Below, in pieces: positions 23,501-36,076 of a DNA stretch of 64,000 nucleotides; position 1 is the first letter of the stretch; each line of letters starts with the position of its first letter. Origin of the DNA: Gnetum montanum (lineage: Eukaryota; Streptophyta; Gnetopsida; Gnetales; Gnetaceae). The position numbers and the translations under genes were made by a program. The notes under the pieces were generated by a model. That model was given only the letters and a program-made list of their open reading frames with translations. It ran no database searches and had not been told where the DNA came from. The DNA is taken from NCBI GenBank assembly GCA_015680685.1, contig MNCI01005255.1, positions 844,452 through 908,451 on the forward strand. The letters are read 5' to 3'.

Positions 23501-23600
23501 CGCGAGGCTCTGATCCACATGTTGACAGTGATTCAGGTCAATGAAGACATGCCAGCAGAAGAGGAAGTGATCCACTTGGTCATGCTTCCCCTTGAACCCA
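20503..23600 (+). pseudogene. gag: Element C gag
   Basis: Structural gene of element C. ATG at 20503 is chosen because it follows the leader at the same distance as in E. The N-terminal domain (QVNLPLDVHKLKDKCSF) matches E's NLPLDRQELEDKCNF. The capsid core is at about 21700-22220, with KYNLKPEIMLNQLMSVKQEP and KFIQRWSVTLNKIYEP. The knuckle is near 22690 (FCDYHK, stop, CGHNTNHC). Afterwards come the QSMHVYTYPLNANN motif (22830) and PF-type repeats (PFMIRVP, LFILKVP). Numerous TAG, TAA and TGA codons occur within otherwise good similarity, and many look like CAG or CAA changed to TAG or TAA. Gag cannot be made from this copy. Confidence 0.88.
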
Positions 23601-24238
23601 CAAAGCCTAAGACATCCTAATTAACTTTCAATGATGATGCCATTAGGGAAGATCTTGAGAGGGGTCAGGTGACAATGACACCTCTTTTCATCACAATTTG
23701 GGTCGGCCAACACCAGATCTGAAGGGTATATGTTGATGATGGGGCTGCCACAAACATCATCCCCTTCCCTATTGTGGACAAGTTAGGCTTGGTCGACTAG
23801 ATCAAACCCACAACAACGTTATGTCTAAGGTCATTCAATGGGGAACACGTCCTGGTGAAAGGCATAGTTCACATAGACTTCGTAGTAGGGGACTAGTTCC
23901 CTACAAACGCAATGTTCATCGTGGTTGAGGAAATGCCTGGGTTTAACTTGATCTCCTCACCCATATATCAGGAAATCCACCTACCATACACGGGTAGGGA
24001 GGTGGTGATTTATGGTGATGAAGTAGCAACACAAGCTATTTGTAACATAGACACGGAGCAAGGTTCAGAGGTCATGACCTTTGAGAATGAAACGCCTGCT
24101 CACACACGCACTGAACATCCAATGGAAAAATTGGCTCAATAAGCTGATTACCAAAATGAAAGCGCATGGGTCGAGTTGCCCTTCCAAGTAGGAAACAACG
24201 ATGTGAACGAGGGCCCTAGTGAAATGCCTCATTCTTAA
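23601..24238 (+). pseudogene. pro: Element C aspartic protease
   Basis: The region starts at FNDDAIREDLERGQV (about 23625). The active-site segment at about 23735 is VYVDDGAATNII. This copy keeps Asp at the first position of the D-x-G triad, where A, B, D and F have Asn. The downstream motif EEMPGFNLI is followed by a deletion that removes the ILGRPWL helix, so the domain is damaged despite its good active site. A tail rich in acidic residues ends near 24238 with a stop. Frame breaks are present. Confidence 0.78.
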
Positions 24239-24350
24239 GTTCTGATCAACCCATGACAGGTCAGGAGGTAGCTACACATAGCATAGCAACCCCACTACAT
24301 CCTACCTAATTGCCATCCCTGGTACATTCATTGCTTTTGCTTTGTAAACA
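24239..24350 (+). other. Non-coding segment after C protease
   Basis: Short non-coding stretch. It contains a possible splice donor (CATGACAG followed by GTCAGG, near 24250-24262) in the place where Ogre-type elements start an intron. Confidence 0.35.
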
Positions 24351-24650
24351 TGCCATCCTTTTGGCATGCTATGCTATGGCCCAAAAATGCCTAAAACTAA
24401 AGCTACGCTATGGCCCGAAATGGCCTAAAACTATGCTATGGCCTGAAACAGCCTAAAACTAGCAATAGCCCGAAAATGGCTTAAAACTAGCAATGGCCCG
24501 AAATGGCCTAAAACTAGCATAAGTTACCAGTTAGCCATTGTTCAAGTTGTTAACATATCATCCCCTTTGGCATGTTACACAATGACCTGAAACGACCTAA
24601 AACTAGCAATGGCCCGAAATGGCCTAAAACTAGAAATAGCCTGAGATGAC
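24350..24650 (+). repeat. Element C array I
   Basis: About ten units of GGCCCGAAATGGCCTAAAACTAGCAA with small changes. The first units also contain C-type LTR words (GCTATGCTATGG, GCTACGCTATGG). The array lies directly after protease as in B, D and F. Confidence 0.85.
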
Positions 24651-24690
24651 ATGAAAGCATGAACATTTTACACAAAACGCTTGCTTTAAC
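24651..24690. other. Deletion junction between element C and element B pol
   Basis: C ends here without its antisense cassette, pol or 3' LTR. B's pol resumes on the minus strand at about 24684, after losing roughly 500 bp (end of RT connection and first RNase H, compared with 59960-60455 in F). No target duplication for C can be paired, which supports one deletion that removed C's 3' part together with part of B. Confidence 0.65.
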
Positions 24691-25747
24691 CTTATTAAGG
24701 TCTACCCATATCCCTATTTTAGAGACTAGGAAACTAAGCATTTTGTCCATTTTGATGCCAAAAATTCATTTCTTTGGATTGAGTCTAAGGTCATATTTGA
24801 GACAACGTTTAAGCACTAAGTCCAGATCTTTTGCATGTTGTTTAGTTTTTTTAGATTTGACTACGATATCGTCAACATAATCATTAAGCAAATTGAGCAT
24901 GTAATCACTAAATATGTATGTCATTGCTTGCTGATATGTGGCACTTGCATTTTTAAGACCAAATGGCATCATCGTATAATAGAATGTGCCCCAAGGTGTC
25001 ATAAAAGTTATCCTAAGTTGATGTTCTAGATTGATTCTTATTTGATTATAGCCCAAAAATCTATCCATGAAGGACAATAGCGCATGCCTAACAGTCATGT
25101 CAATAAGTTGATCAATGCTAGGTAATGGGAAATCATCCTTTATAGTGGCTACATTGAGATCACAGAAGTTGATGCATATGTGTATACTACCATTCTTCTT
25201 AGGAACTAAAATAATGTTTGATACCCAATCGAAATAATCGATGGCTTAGATGAAACCGGCTTGGTAGAGCTTTGTGATTTCAGAGTGGACTACTAACGCC
25301 ACCTTGGGTCTAACTTTTTGTGCTTTTTTTTACTGGTTTAATTTTTTCATGAAGGATAATGTTGTGTTGGACAATTCAGGGATCTAATCCTAGCATGTCG
25401 GTATATGACCATGCAAATGTTTTTATGTTGTCTTTTAACACCTGGGTGATGTCATCTATGAGTTGTGAGTCTAGCAAGGCACTTAATTTCAATGTGCTTG
25501 CTCTGCCATTGACCATGGTAATGGGGATTTCAACCAAAGGATCTTCAGTGATATTGTTAGCTTCTAGTTCTAGAGTTTTAGCCACATTTTTAGGCCAGTC
25601 TAAGGTTTCTTGAGTAGAGGCTATCAAATCAGTATAGGTGGATGGATTTAGATCTGGGGATTCTAGGTTGATTGCTCTTTCTACCTTTCCGTATGGTCCA
25701 CTGAGAGATAATGTTAAGAGAATATTCTTGGTGGCCATGGTGCTCAC
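24685..25747 (-). pseudogene. pol: Element B pol, N-terminal part: reverse transcriptase
   Basis: Reverse transcriptase copies element RNA into DNA. The start is ATG at 25747 or a few codons later (MSTMATKNILLTLSLSGPYG), matching F's ATG at 58910. Reading leftward come a pre-RT segment (LDWPKNVAKTLELEANNITE), then palm motifs ALLSFMDRFLGYNQIRI, FMTPWGTFYYTMMPFGLKN, and the catalytic YVDD at about 24870. LVSKIGIWVDLNKVKA marks the end at the C junction. A stop at 25376 is a CGA-to-TGA change judged against F (GLDPRLIQHN). The order and motifs are those of Tat-lineage RT. Confidence 0.9.
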
Positions 25748-26100
25748 TCATGCCAATTTAAAACGGGAGCGAAGTAAGAGACACCCCTTTGGTAGGAGAA
25801 TTACAAAGTGTAAACAAACACAGGGTAATCAACAAAATTAGAATATGCGATGACATAGTCGTGGTAGTTTAAGGCCATACCGGGCCACATGGCAGTTTAA
25901 GGCCATACTGGGCCATTAATGTTGACTTACATTATTTTTTTAAATTTTAAATTTTGATTTTTAAATTTTAAATTTTGAGTGAACAATAAGATCATGGGGA
26001 TTTTAAATTTTTATGAATTTGATGCCATTCCTAAATGTTTATATATGCTTATATGTATTTTTATTGTTGATTTTCTGTACTTTTCTCCTTTTCTCGATGA
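25748..26100 (-). repeat. Array I-type units upstream of B RT, then AT-rich spacer
   Basis: Two units (GTAGTTTAAGGCCATACCGGGCCA and CAGTTTAAGGCCATACTGGGCCA) lie at 25860-25915, directly upstream of RT in the sense direction. F has an equivalent unit at 58680-58705. An AAATTTTAAATTT-rich segment follows. Confidence 0.65.
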
Positions 26101-28099
26101 GAATTTTTGGGCTTGGAATGACAACGAATATTAGGCAAGCACAAGGCAAAGATGGCTTGAACAACAACATGTAATTAAAATAAGAAGAGGAACTAAAATA
26201 AAAGGCCAAAAATTAAATAAATTACCAAGGGGTATAGAAAAAGGAATTTTTGAAATAGGAGACCTCATTTCTGTTAATGTGGATTTGCTGGAACTTAGAA
26301 GGATAGCGTGACCTACCCAGAGTGCAGCGTGAGCCAAGGTGTTAGCGTCAGCGTCAGTGTGACCATGAAAGACAAGGGCAAGGGGAAGGAAATTGGGGGT
26401 AAGGGAAGGAAGTAGACAGCCCTGGCATTCGTGGAGGAGAGTGAAGAGCTCCTCCAACATCTCCCCCAAGATAGGATTCCGATGTGAAAGAAGATCCTAC
26501 ACAGGTAAATTCTTTCCCCCCAATTTTTCTCTAGTGGTTTTGCAAGTAGTGTTACCTAGGGTGAGAATTTGTGGCTGGGATTTTGGGTTTTGGGATTAGA
26601 AGGTTGAATGAACATGAGTTTGGGGCACGAGTGTGTGGATTGGGTTTTCAATTTCCTTGGCATTATGGCCGTAGTATTTTTGGTTTTCTTGGGATTTCTA
26701 GGTCGCAAAGGGAGTTAGCGTGAATGTGGAGAAGACTGATTTTTTATTCACTTGCATATGAGCTACATCATTAGGAAGCCTTGGTGTCAATCTTTGCCAG
26801 GGTTGCTAGCATCTTGGGTAGCGTATGCTGCAAGAGAGGGGTTCGAGAAGGGCAGCGTGAGCTACAAATTTGGGCTTTTAGGGCTTTCTTGGGTGTCTCA
26901 AGCTAGAAGGTTTTGGGCTTCCTATAGCGTGAGCATCCTGCCCTTCTTGGCAGCGTGCTTGTTTTTCCCTCTTTGGGTTGCATGAATGGAAATTTTAGCA
27001 TGATTGCACATTTTGGATTTTTGGAAAGGCTTGGGCAACGTGACTTACAATTTTGAGTTTCATTCCCTGGACAGCGTGACCGGTAATTTTTGGACTTCTT
27101 GGCAGCTCAAATATAGGCAATGGAAGAAGTGAAACTAGTATGTACTAAGAGAGTTTTTGCTGGAAAAGGCATCGTGAGTGGTTGGATAGGCCTTGGCGTG
27201 AGTTGGGAAGGATTCTTTTCCTTGGAAATATGGTAGGCAGTGTGAACGCAGGGTGAGAGCCCCAGGGGAAGTTGCAGGTTCTAGCGTGACCTATAATGTG
27301 GGATGCTAGCATGAGTGGAATTTCTAGGCATAGTAACCCCTTATAGGTGAAGCTCTCAGAGATCACTAGAAAATTTTTCTTGCATCCTAGCACAAGCAGT
27401 TTCCATCGTTTCTTACACCCACCTCATATGATACTTTTATTGCATCTTGTGCCTTCTCTTCTTTGACAATACCTCCTAGCATCTCGAGCTATCAGGGGGC
27501 AACTGTGCAGATCGAAATTATTTTCCTTTGCTGGTGTGTCCCCACCACTGCCACTTGAGAAACGGGGGTCCAAATTTATCTTTGTTGGTTAAGGCCCGTG
27601 GACCTCGGTTTCACCACCACAACTGGTTTCAATAAAAGCAGTAGCTTCATGAATATTTTCATACGTATGCTAATCAACTTCTTCAACCATATATTAAAGT
27701 CAATATTGATGATTTAGTAGGGAATGAGTCTCGTGACTTGCTAGCGAGATGGGAAAGTCCAATGTGACTTGATGGTGGCTTGCTTGTAGGGCTCAGTGTG
27801 ACTTGGTTTGGAGATGCTAAAGATAACCGATGTGAGCCATTCATTGCTACTAGATACCCATTATTTGCTAATTTTTTTATATCATTTATTTATTTTCCTG
27901 AGTATTTATGGTTTGTATTTTTATGTAGGTTTATCATGGCATGGATTCTAATGTACCCTAGTGAGCATCAGATACACTAAATAGATATTGGTGCTTTTGC
28001 CTCATGGGGTGAAGCTAGAGATTCAAAGTATCTATAGACATGATTTTTTTTTTGTTATTTTTCCCTATTGTTAGTTCTTGGATTTTTTACTTACCTAAT
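26101..28099. other. Region upstream of the antisense gene in B, rich in AGCGTGA motifs
   Basis: I see no gene with certainty. Between 26300 and 27300 the words AGCGTGACC, AGCGTGAGC, CAGCGTGACCGG and GGCGTGAG recur about every 50-150 bases, as in B's LTRs. Possible early exons of the antisense gene lie between 27480 and 28000 (for example an open segment ending in DLVGNESRDLLARWES near 27750), but they cannot be confirmed against F. Confidence 0.5.
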
Positions 28100-31000
28100 G
28101 TTTTGGTTGTATGCAGGGGACCTAAATCTTCTCTCCTCGTATTGAGCTTGTCAGTGTACTTGCTTGGTTTGGCTCCCTTGGGCCAGACACACCTCCCTAT
28201 GACATGTGAATCGAGCCCCATGTAATATGGTTCCATCTCGATGCTAGTTTATTTTTCTTATTTATACTACAAAATTTCAATGTTGTTATATGGTCTCATC
28301 TAAGTGAACAGATGACTTGTGATATTATTGAGACTGTGTTGCTCGGGTCTACGCAAGACATGCTAGCCTTTATCACTGATATTGATGAGGGACATTTAGA
28401 GTTGAGGGAGGCCTTGTTGAGGGTCCTAGATCAACTTGTCCTTTAACTCATGTGTGGGAGTTGCCTACTTGTAGTCATTACAATAGTAGGAACACACTTT
28501 TCCTAGCCCTCTGTGTGCATACTTTATTTCAGAACCCACCTAAGATAGTATATAAAGTGGACAGGTATGCTCCTTTGTGTCTTACTTTAACTTGTGATTT
28601 CTTTTTAATTTTATGTCATCATCTAAATGTAAATGTTTTTTTCCTATGTAGGCCCTTTTCTGATGAACATGGGATGAGTGATGATGATGGTGGGCTTTCT
28701 TTAATGGGCACAATGCTAAAGACATTTATGGCAGGCCCCATTCTTCATGCCGCAGTGTTAGACCATACCAAGATGGCCCTTCTTGACTCCCATAGGAAAT
28801 TTTCAAGAGCCTTTGAGCATTGCCAGGCTCATGGTTGGTTACAAAAGGATTGGTCTCCTAATGGGCCAATTCTTCCTCAAAGGATTGATCCTGCACCCAC
28901 CTCACCTTCACTAGTCATAGATGGTAAGTGACCACATCTTAGACTCCACTTTCCTTTTTTGTTGCATCATTGTGTGTCATGTCCCTTTTCTAACTTTTTG
29001 CTCTATGTTTTTCTTTTATAGTAGCCATCCCCCCGAAGAAGTTATGATTACCACAAGGCATACTGAGGCTACACTTTTTACAAAGTATGAGGAGGTAGAG
29101 AAATCATAAAAGTGGTTACAGAAGTGAGCTTCTAATTTGATTATCGGTCACCTCACCTGCGTTGGTTTGATGGACCTATTTATAGGCTTGACTCCTAGCG
29201 TTCTGACTACTAAGATGGTTATGATTTTTGACTCCTTCAGTGGTGATGCTTCTTGTTTTACCACATGGGTTCGGGGAGTAAAGGTATCATTCCACCTAAC
29301 CACTGAGTTTCTTTCTGATCTTTTTAGCATTCCCATGAATGTTGGGTGTGTCTAAGGGCCCTAAGGGATTTTCCATGTGAGAGGATACCCGATTGATGGA
29401 AGTGAACTTCTTGTATCCTCTCTTTCAGGCATGAGTGTTCCCAAAATCTCTTTCTCAAGGGAGAAACCTTAGGATCGAGTCTATGCGTGTGATGTCTGCG
29501 GTTTTGGAGACAGGCATGCAATACAATTGGGCACAATTTCTAGGATCTGGCCTTCATGGAGAAATTATCAAGTTATGTTCAAGCATCCATGCAAAATCCC
29601 ACTTCACCTTTGCCTTCTTTGTGGGATACCTATGTAGGTTCGCTGAATTCCTAGTAGTTTATGAGGATAACCACTACTTTTTGAGAGACCGTTTGCAACT
29701 ATCCCATTGTAGGATACATCACTTATATAGCACCACTAGATCCCAGGACCCGCCAAAAGACATTGAGGAGTCTGTATCGGTTACTAGTGGAGGTGTGGCC
29801 AGCTGTTCTCATCATTCCCATGACAGCTTGGGATTGGAACTACCTAGGATGTGTGCATCCATTAATAGGGTTGAATGCTTAATTAGTGAGAATGTTGGAA
29901 AGTCCAAGGCACAGGTGAAAAGGAAAGAATGTCCAAAGGAGCTAACTTCAAATGTGAGACCCCCAAGGGCAAAGAATATTTAGTTTATATTGTCAGTGGA
30001 GGGTAAGTGGTTTGTTTTATTGTTACATATTTAATTTTTTGTTGGTTTATATGCTATTGGAAGTACTTATGAGCTATATCATACTAACTTTAAGATTTTG
30101 GTGTTATTTCAGAGGAAATTCTGGAGAAGGAGAGAGAGGTCATGGCTTTGATACCTAAGGAGGAAGGAAAAGAAAAGGAAGAAGTAATCGAAGGAGAAAT
30201 TCTTGCCTCACAAGAGGAGGAGGGAACAAGTAATGTGGGAACAAAGCTTGTGGAGGCCTCGGATGCACTTAGGCATTCAAGTGATGAAAAGGAAATCCTC
30301 GATGATTTCTTTGATGGATCTTTGCAGCTTGGTGATCCACCTAGGCTAGAAAACAAAGGTCTTTTTGGTATGTTCCTCTTTAGCTCAATCTATATTCTAC
30401 GTCTTTTGATTTTGATGTGTTGTTCTTGACCATTTTGACTATTTTGGGGTAGATGCTAAAATTCCTGAGGCACCTATGTCCCGGGAAGCGGCGTCAAGAT
30501 CACAGGTTCCAATTGAAGAAACCTCCCCTGCTCATCCCACATCAACTAACCTGTTAAGGCCATGGCTCGAGATTCCTAGCAAACTGGATTTTGTTATGGG
30601 CATTGTTAATGAGGTGGTCACCTGCTTACAAGAAGCTCATCCAGAACTAGGCGTGTTTACATTACATGTCATGCTAAGTATCTTGTTTTACTATGGTTCT
30701 TTGTGTTTATTTTCGATCATGACTATTTTATGTGTGCACCTATAGCTGCCAAACTCTAGTGGGATCCTTCTGAAGCTACCCACATTAATTCTCTCCCTGA
30801 ATTGCCAGGGGATATTGAGCAAGTCCCAAGAAATATTTACGATGTGGTTTCTGGTTGCGTCATACAGAATGGCAAGATAGTTTGGACTTTAAGGCATTCA
30901 ACTGAGTATCTATGGGATGAGGTTTACACATTGAAGGAGACACTAGCAAAAGAGAGAGAGGGGAAACGGGATCTCCAATCCCGTTATGACTTTGCTGCTA

Positions 31001-31734
31001 CTAGGTTTTTTGGTGATAGCACATGGCACTCATTCGAAATCACCTACGTAGGTTATTGGATGATTTTAAAGAGTAAAGTGCAGGCTACAAAGAACTTAGC
31101 AGAACAAAGAGCACAAATAGATTTGTTGAATAGGAAATGTCAAGATTGGAAATCCTTTGCTGCCAAAGTATGGAAGTGGGGCCAAGACCAAAAGGACCAC
31201 AAGCATCAATATAATAAATGGCTAAAGGAGGAGTTAGTTGAACGTCACCAGGCGGAGATGTTCATCGATGGGTTAGGTTTGCAGCCTTCTTATGATAGGT
31301 TTGTCGAGTGCATTGAGGTGGAGGGATCTCCAGAGAGAACGATTACCACCATCTCTAAGGAGACTACAATAGGCGTGTTCTCTCTTGAGCACCCTACTTG
31401 GACCCTAGTGAATAAAGGCAAAGCACTCACTAGCATTGACTTTGGCTTGGAGGCAAATTGGGGAAATGTGCCTGAGAAGGAGATTCTATGGCGTTTGGAG
31501 ACCAACTTGGGGCCTCCCTCACTTTTGAGTGTTTTATTTTGGAATCTTTTTTTTGTTTTCATTATTGGTGTTACTATTTTTTTGATTTTTGTGTTTATAA
31601 TTTGCTTTATTACCCTTACCTATTTTGTTTTGTTTTATGTTTTCTGTTTGTAGGGACATGTTAATGATGGAGCTAGCCTTAGTGGAGCAGGAGTGGATGA
31701 TGAAGAGGATCTTGGGGATCAACCCCATCCATGA
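28100..31734 (+). pseudogene. Multi-exon antisense accessory gene of element B
   Basis: The gene runs opposite to B and lies between its protease and reverse transcriptase. I do not recognise the protein family. Exons follow F's antisense gene in order: VIWSHLSE at about 28290; an exon ending VDR at 28565; FSDEHG...APTSPSLVID at 28652-28923; a long exon around 29040-29985 with FAEFLVV; an acidic exon 30113-30357; DFVMGIVNE at about 30590; a helical, probably coiled-coil exon 30802-31540 carrying QDWK, then W, then KDHKH; and a last exon 31654-31734 (SGAGVDDEEDL, stop). The introns at 28566-28651 and from 28924 have GT...AG ends and the same position and phase as F. Stops and a frameshift near 28445 show that this copy is dead. 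The protein looks soluble, with an acidic middle and C terminus. Confidence 0.75.
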
Positions 31735-32099
31735 GCTTTGTGTTAGTCAGACTTAAGCCATTAAGTGTTTTTAGATTTTTGGATGTTTGATAGAATGTAT
31801 AAAGACTGATGTAATGACTTGGATTTAATTGTGGTATAAAATGGTTGCATTCTTTTGTTACTTTGCTGTTCCATGTATATATATTTGTTATTTTTCATGT
31901 TTTTCATTATTTTTATTTTTTTTCTCAAGTATATTGTGAACATGTGCGTGCAACTAAAGGTAGCATAGTTTTCTAAAATGTAAAGCGAAACATAAGGTAA
32001 ATATTTGCAAAAGAAGGCAATGACTGTGCATGAATCTAAATTGTAACTTGTAACTTGTAAATGAAAATTCAATGTAAAATGATGGGAGTTCATGAATCT

Positions 32100-32360
32100 A
32101 TAACTTGTTGGCTCTAGTTTAAAGCCATTTCGAGCTGGGTACATCAGTTTAAAGTCATGATAGATTGTTGCATCTATTGTTAAAGAAAGAAAGAATTACC
32201 AGTTTTATGCCATGGTGGGCCAAAGGTAGTAACGTTTTCAGAAACTTTTAAACAGAACCAACCATTTTTGACCATGGCTAGTTTAATGTCATTGTAGACG
32301 TTTGTTGGCAGTTTAATGTCATACCATACATCTATAGTTTAACATCATTCTTGACATTTC
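32100..32360 (-). repeat. Element B array I
   Basis: Units of TAGTTTAAAGCCATTTCGAG, AGTTTAAAGTCATGATAG and CAGTTTAATGTCATACC lie between the antisense gene's 3' end and protease. Some units look like array II (GTCATGA) and some like array I (GGCC), so the two array types intergrade. Confidence 0.7.
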
Positions 32361-32371
32361 ATTAGTTAGTT

Positions 32372-33290
32372 CTATTTATTGAGTTGCTTCTTGATCCTTT
32401 GTAGTTTAACATGTGGGGTTGAGCATGCAGGTAAGATTTTATACTCACCTTCTCCTTCATCAGTGATATCAAAGGGTAATTCTGACCAAGGGACATCAGT
32501 AGGGATGGTGCCTATGTTTGTATTGTCTGGTGTTTCTTCAATTTCAGTAGGATTGGGAGTTAACGTTGGATTTATGTTTTGAAGTATGCTCATGATTCCT
32601 TGCTTAGGCTCAACGAACTCAATTTTTGACTCTTGATCTACTCTAGGATGTGAGGAAGTAGGTGGTACTATTGCATCCCGATATATGATTATCTCACCAC
32701 CCTTGTAAGGTAGGTAGATCTCCTGATGGATTGGGGAGGATACGACTTTAAGTTGAGCCAGCCATGGATGTCCTAGGATTAGATTAAATCTTGGCATTTC
32801 ATCGACCACTATGAATTCAGCCGATGTGGGGAATTGGTCCCTAGGTATGAAATCCAAGGTAACCATACCTTTCACTCCAACATGGGAACCACTGAAGGAT
32901 TTTAGGAAAGAAGTTATCATGGTCTGTATTTGTTTGGTAAGTCCTAGTTTTTCGATGACAGGAAAAGGTATGATATTGGTCGCCACACCATCATTGACAT
33001 GCACCCTACATATCTTGATATGATTAACCTGTATCATTATGAACATAGGGGTTGTAGTAACTTCTCATGTTTTCTCATCTAGCTTAATGTTCTTAGCGTG
33101 AAACTCTAGGGATGTAGTCTTTGATTCTTGAGATTGTGTGAACAATACTGCATGAATGGATGGTTCATTTGCAGGAAGGTCCTCACTAACAAGGACTGAA
33201 ATTAACATACGCATGAGAGCTTCTCGATGTACTGGTGAAGTCATTACTAGATCATACAGGCTTAGACAAGTATTCTTTTGTTTCAAAGCT
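32372..33290 (-). pseudogene. pro: Element B aspartic protease and Gag-Pro linker
   Basis: The linker SLYDLVMTSPVHREALMRM starts at about 33275. The protease domain reads leftward from 33046, with the active-site segment VHVNDGVATNII and NLILGHPWLAQL, the ILGRPWL-type signature. The triad position that should be Asp is Asn. The frame 33046-32372 is open for 224 codons with a polar C-terminal tail ending KKQLNK. A stop at about 33065 separates it from the linker. The domain processes the Gag-Pol polyprotein in related elements; whether the N-D-G form can do so is unknown. Confidence 0.85.
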
Positions 33291-36076
33291 TGTGTGACCT
33301 AGGTCAATCCATTTGCTAGGTCTTTACCATTTGGGGAACCCTTGTCTGTAGAGACTTGATCCATTTGACCCAACATTCATATTTCCCATGGAGGGGTTTT
33401 TGCTGAAGATGCTGGGTTTGGGACATGACTCATGACATTATCCTTATTTTGATGACTTGTACTAGGCTCATTAATGAGTGAACACATGGGAACAACATTT
33501 AGCGATGTTGGCTTTGGTGGTCCTAATTTGTATTGATGGTTTTCTCTTTCCAAACTTTCTCTTGTTAGTCAATCGGCAAGACGTTCTTGTAGAGGTTGTG
33601 GGGGAATGGAGGTGGGTTTTGTATTATGGAATTTTGGCACCCAGATCACAAAGGGAATGGGTTGGTTTTTAGATGGTGTGGTTGTGGCTGCAACAAAAGT
33701 AGGTACATAGATAACGAATGGTCTTAGGGGTGTGGGGGATTTGCGCATGATGAAAGGGGTTTGAGGACATGTTGGGATAGGTGTGTTTTCTGAAGGCCTG
33801 TGAATCATAAAAGGTTTTCACGGAACGTCTTTTATGTCTTCCACATGGATAGTATTATCACATATTGTGCATCATTGGTATTGAGAGGATCCTTGTAGAC
33901 CCCCATGGATTGGTTTTGGGGTCTTACTGGGTTTGCCTCGTCAAATACTACTTCATCCCTATCAATCATGTGTTGTATATCCTGTTTCAACTTAAAGTAG
34001 TAATCAGTCCCATGACCACACTGTTGGTGATATTCGCCAAACCTATCCAACCTAAAGCCTTTTGGAATGGGGGGTTTGTTGGCTGTTGCTAAGGCTGGAC
34101 TTTTGGCCAATTCACAAAATCGATCGTGCCTTTGAGAGGCCGTAGGAGACATTTGTTTGTGTTGAATTAGCCCAGCCTTTAGAAGTTGATCAAGAAATTA
34201 TGAAGGCTTCATGGGCAATGGTGTGTATTGAGTGGGGTCTTTTCTTTCAAATTTATGGGCATGACCTATGTTGTTGTTTCTATTTGAAGAATTTTCGAGT
34301 GTAGGAGTGGGTGTGGTTCTTTCATGGTTGTTTGGGACATTAGGTTGTTTTCCTTTTTATCCTGGATGACTAGGTTGGGCTATTTCGGCCACTATTGCTA
34401 CCATTGTTTTAGATTTATCTTTCCTCGTATGTTGGCTCCTAAAGGTTGAGTAGGCTAGGTCATTACTTGTTTGTGCTGCCTCTTCTATGTCTTTGATTTG
34501 CACGAATGCTTGGCTCAATGTGCGGGCTTTCAAGTAGTAAATTTTTGACTTAATAAAGTCATTCACAGCTGCCTTAAGGATGATAAGAAGATATGTTCTA
34601 GGGATGGGTTCGTGAAGTTCATTTAAGGCTACACTCCATCTTTTAATAAATTTCTGTGCTGGCTCTAATGGCGCTTGTTTAATTTGAATCAAGCTATCTA
34701 ACGTGGCTTTAGGTTCAGATTGTACTTGAAATGGGTGACAAACTAGTGCAACAAATCCTCCAGAGAAGATATGGAGCTATGGGGTAAAGCTTGGTACCAG
34801 TCTAAGGCTTTTCTAGTTAAGGACATAGCAAACACACACAGAATTACATGGGGCCATGCCTGAAGCAAAAGACTTTCGGTTCGAAATGTCACTAGGTGGG
34901 AATTTGGGTCTCCCTCTCCATTGTACTTGGTCAGCTGGGGTAATGAGACTCCCTTTGGCAAGGTTAAGGGTGAAATTGAGGGGTCAATTAGGTCATCTTG
35001 ATAGAAATCTAGTACCTTAACTTCCTCAGTGTTCATAGTTTTAAGGCATTTTAATTCTTCTACCAATGAGTGTATCATTCTTTGTGTGTTTTCCCATTCT
35101 TGGGTAGTAGGAAAACCAGTGGATTGAGCAGATTGTGGATGATAATGGTTCAATTGTTGCATTGTTTGTGGAAAGAGAGGTTGTTGGGCTGACGTTTGTT
35201 GTGGTGGGATGGTATTCGGGACTAAGACTACAGCTGGTGGAACCCAATGCCTAGCCATAGGTTATGAAGTAACACCCTGAATGTGTTGGGTTGGAGTAAT
35301 CAATGATGCTCCATGGATCTGCACCTAAGGTATGTAATGGATGGATGTAGAAGCTGGTATGACCGATGACATTCCAATTACTTGAGGTTGAAAGACTGAC
35401 CCTACATTAGTTTGGGGAGGGAGTTGTTGGGATTGTACTTGCAGGGGTATGATGGAAGTGGATGCATCAAAGTGAATATTATTGAGCACGAAGAAGATAG
35501 GAATGGAAACAGGTACCTCTTGTTGGAAGACTGGTGCTCGAGTGTTTGCGGATGAAGGAGGGAGCACAGTTTCTTCTAGAAAAGCGTGGAATAATGGGTT
35601 TGTATAGGCATGGGGACTGACGGTGTGGTAGGAATCTCCATGTTCAAATTGGGCTGCAGAGTCATCTTCCTCATCTTGAGGCTCTATTCAAGCTAGTTGT
35701 AAGGCTTGACTTCTCGCCATAAGAAGTTGGGATATGAGTTTATGATGGTTTTCAGATATAGGGATTATGTTGAATGCTAAAGGGATGAACTCACGTTCTC
35801 TTTTGTGGATAAATTCATATTCTTGCTTCACTTCCTTCTCTATACGATTGATAGGTAGGTTGGCTTGGATTTTGACACATATGAAGTTATACTGTTCGGT
35901 GTAAGAGTCGCATAAGTAGGGCCTTTTCCCTATAGCTTGAGAGACTAGCGTGTAGGGCCTTGGGGATTTACCTGTTCAATAACAATTATGGATTCTATGG
36001 AAATCACAGGGTTCAAGGTTTTAGCCCCAAAGTTTGAGATTGGCAGTGTTGCTGGGTTGGTCTGGAAAGATTCCAT
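33291..36076 (-). pseudogene. gag: Element B gag
   Basis: Capsid gene of B. ATG at 36076 (MESFQTNPATLPISNFGAK) matches the N-terminal form of A and F. The capsid core lies at about 35000-34480, with FAMSLTRKALDWYQALP, an RWSVALNELHEPIP segment, and SKIYYLKARTLSQAF. The knuckle is near 34030 (FGEYHQQCGHGTDYYF), with first and last Cys changed. The QSMGVYKDPLNTND motif follows (33905). P-F-x-I-x-V-P repeats occur at 33810-33600. Stops and at least two frame changes interrupt it. It is one continuous minus-strand unit with the PBS at 36411-36432 and the downstream protease. Confidence 0.88.

Noticed and set aside
24651-24690. A 3' LTR of element C
   Set aside because: No sequence resembling C's 5' LTR end occurs here; the segment passes directly into B's RT.
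31761-32144. 127-codon minus-strand frame near the end of B's antisense gene
   Set aside because: Low-complexity Lys/Asn/Tyr-rich translation of AT-rich spacer; no similarity to other copies.
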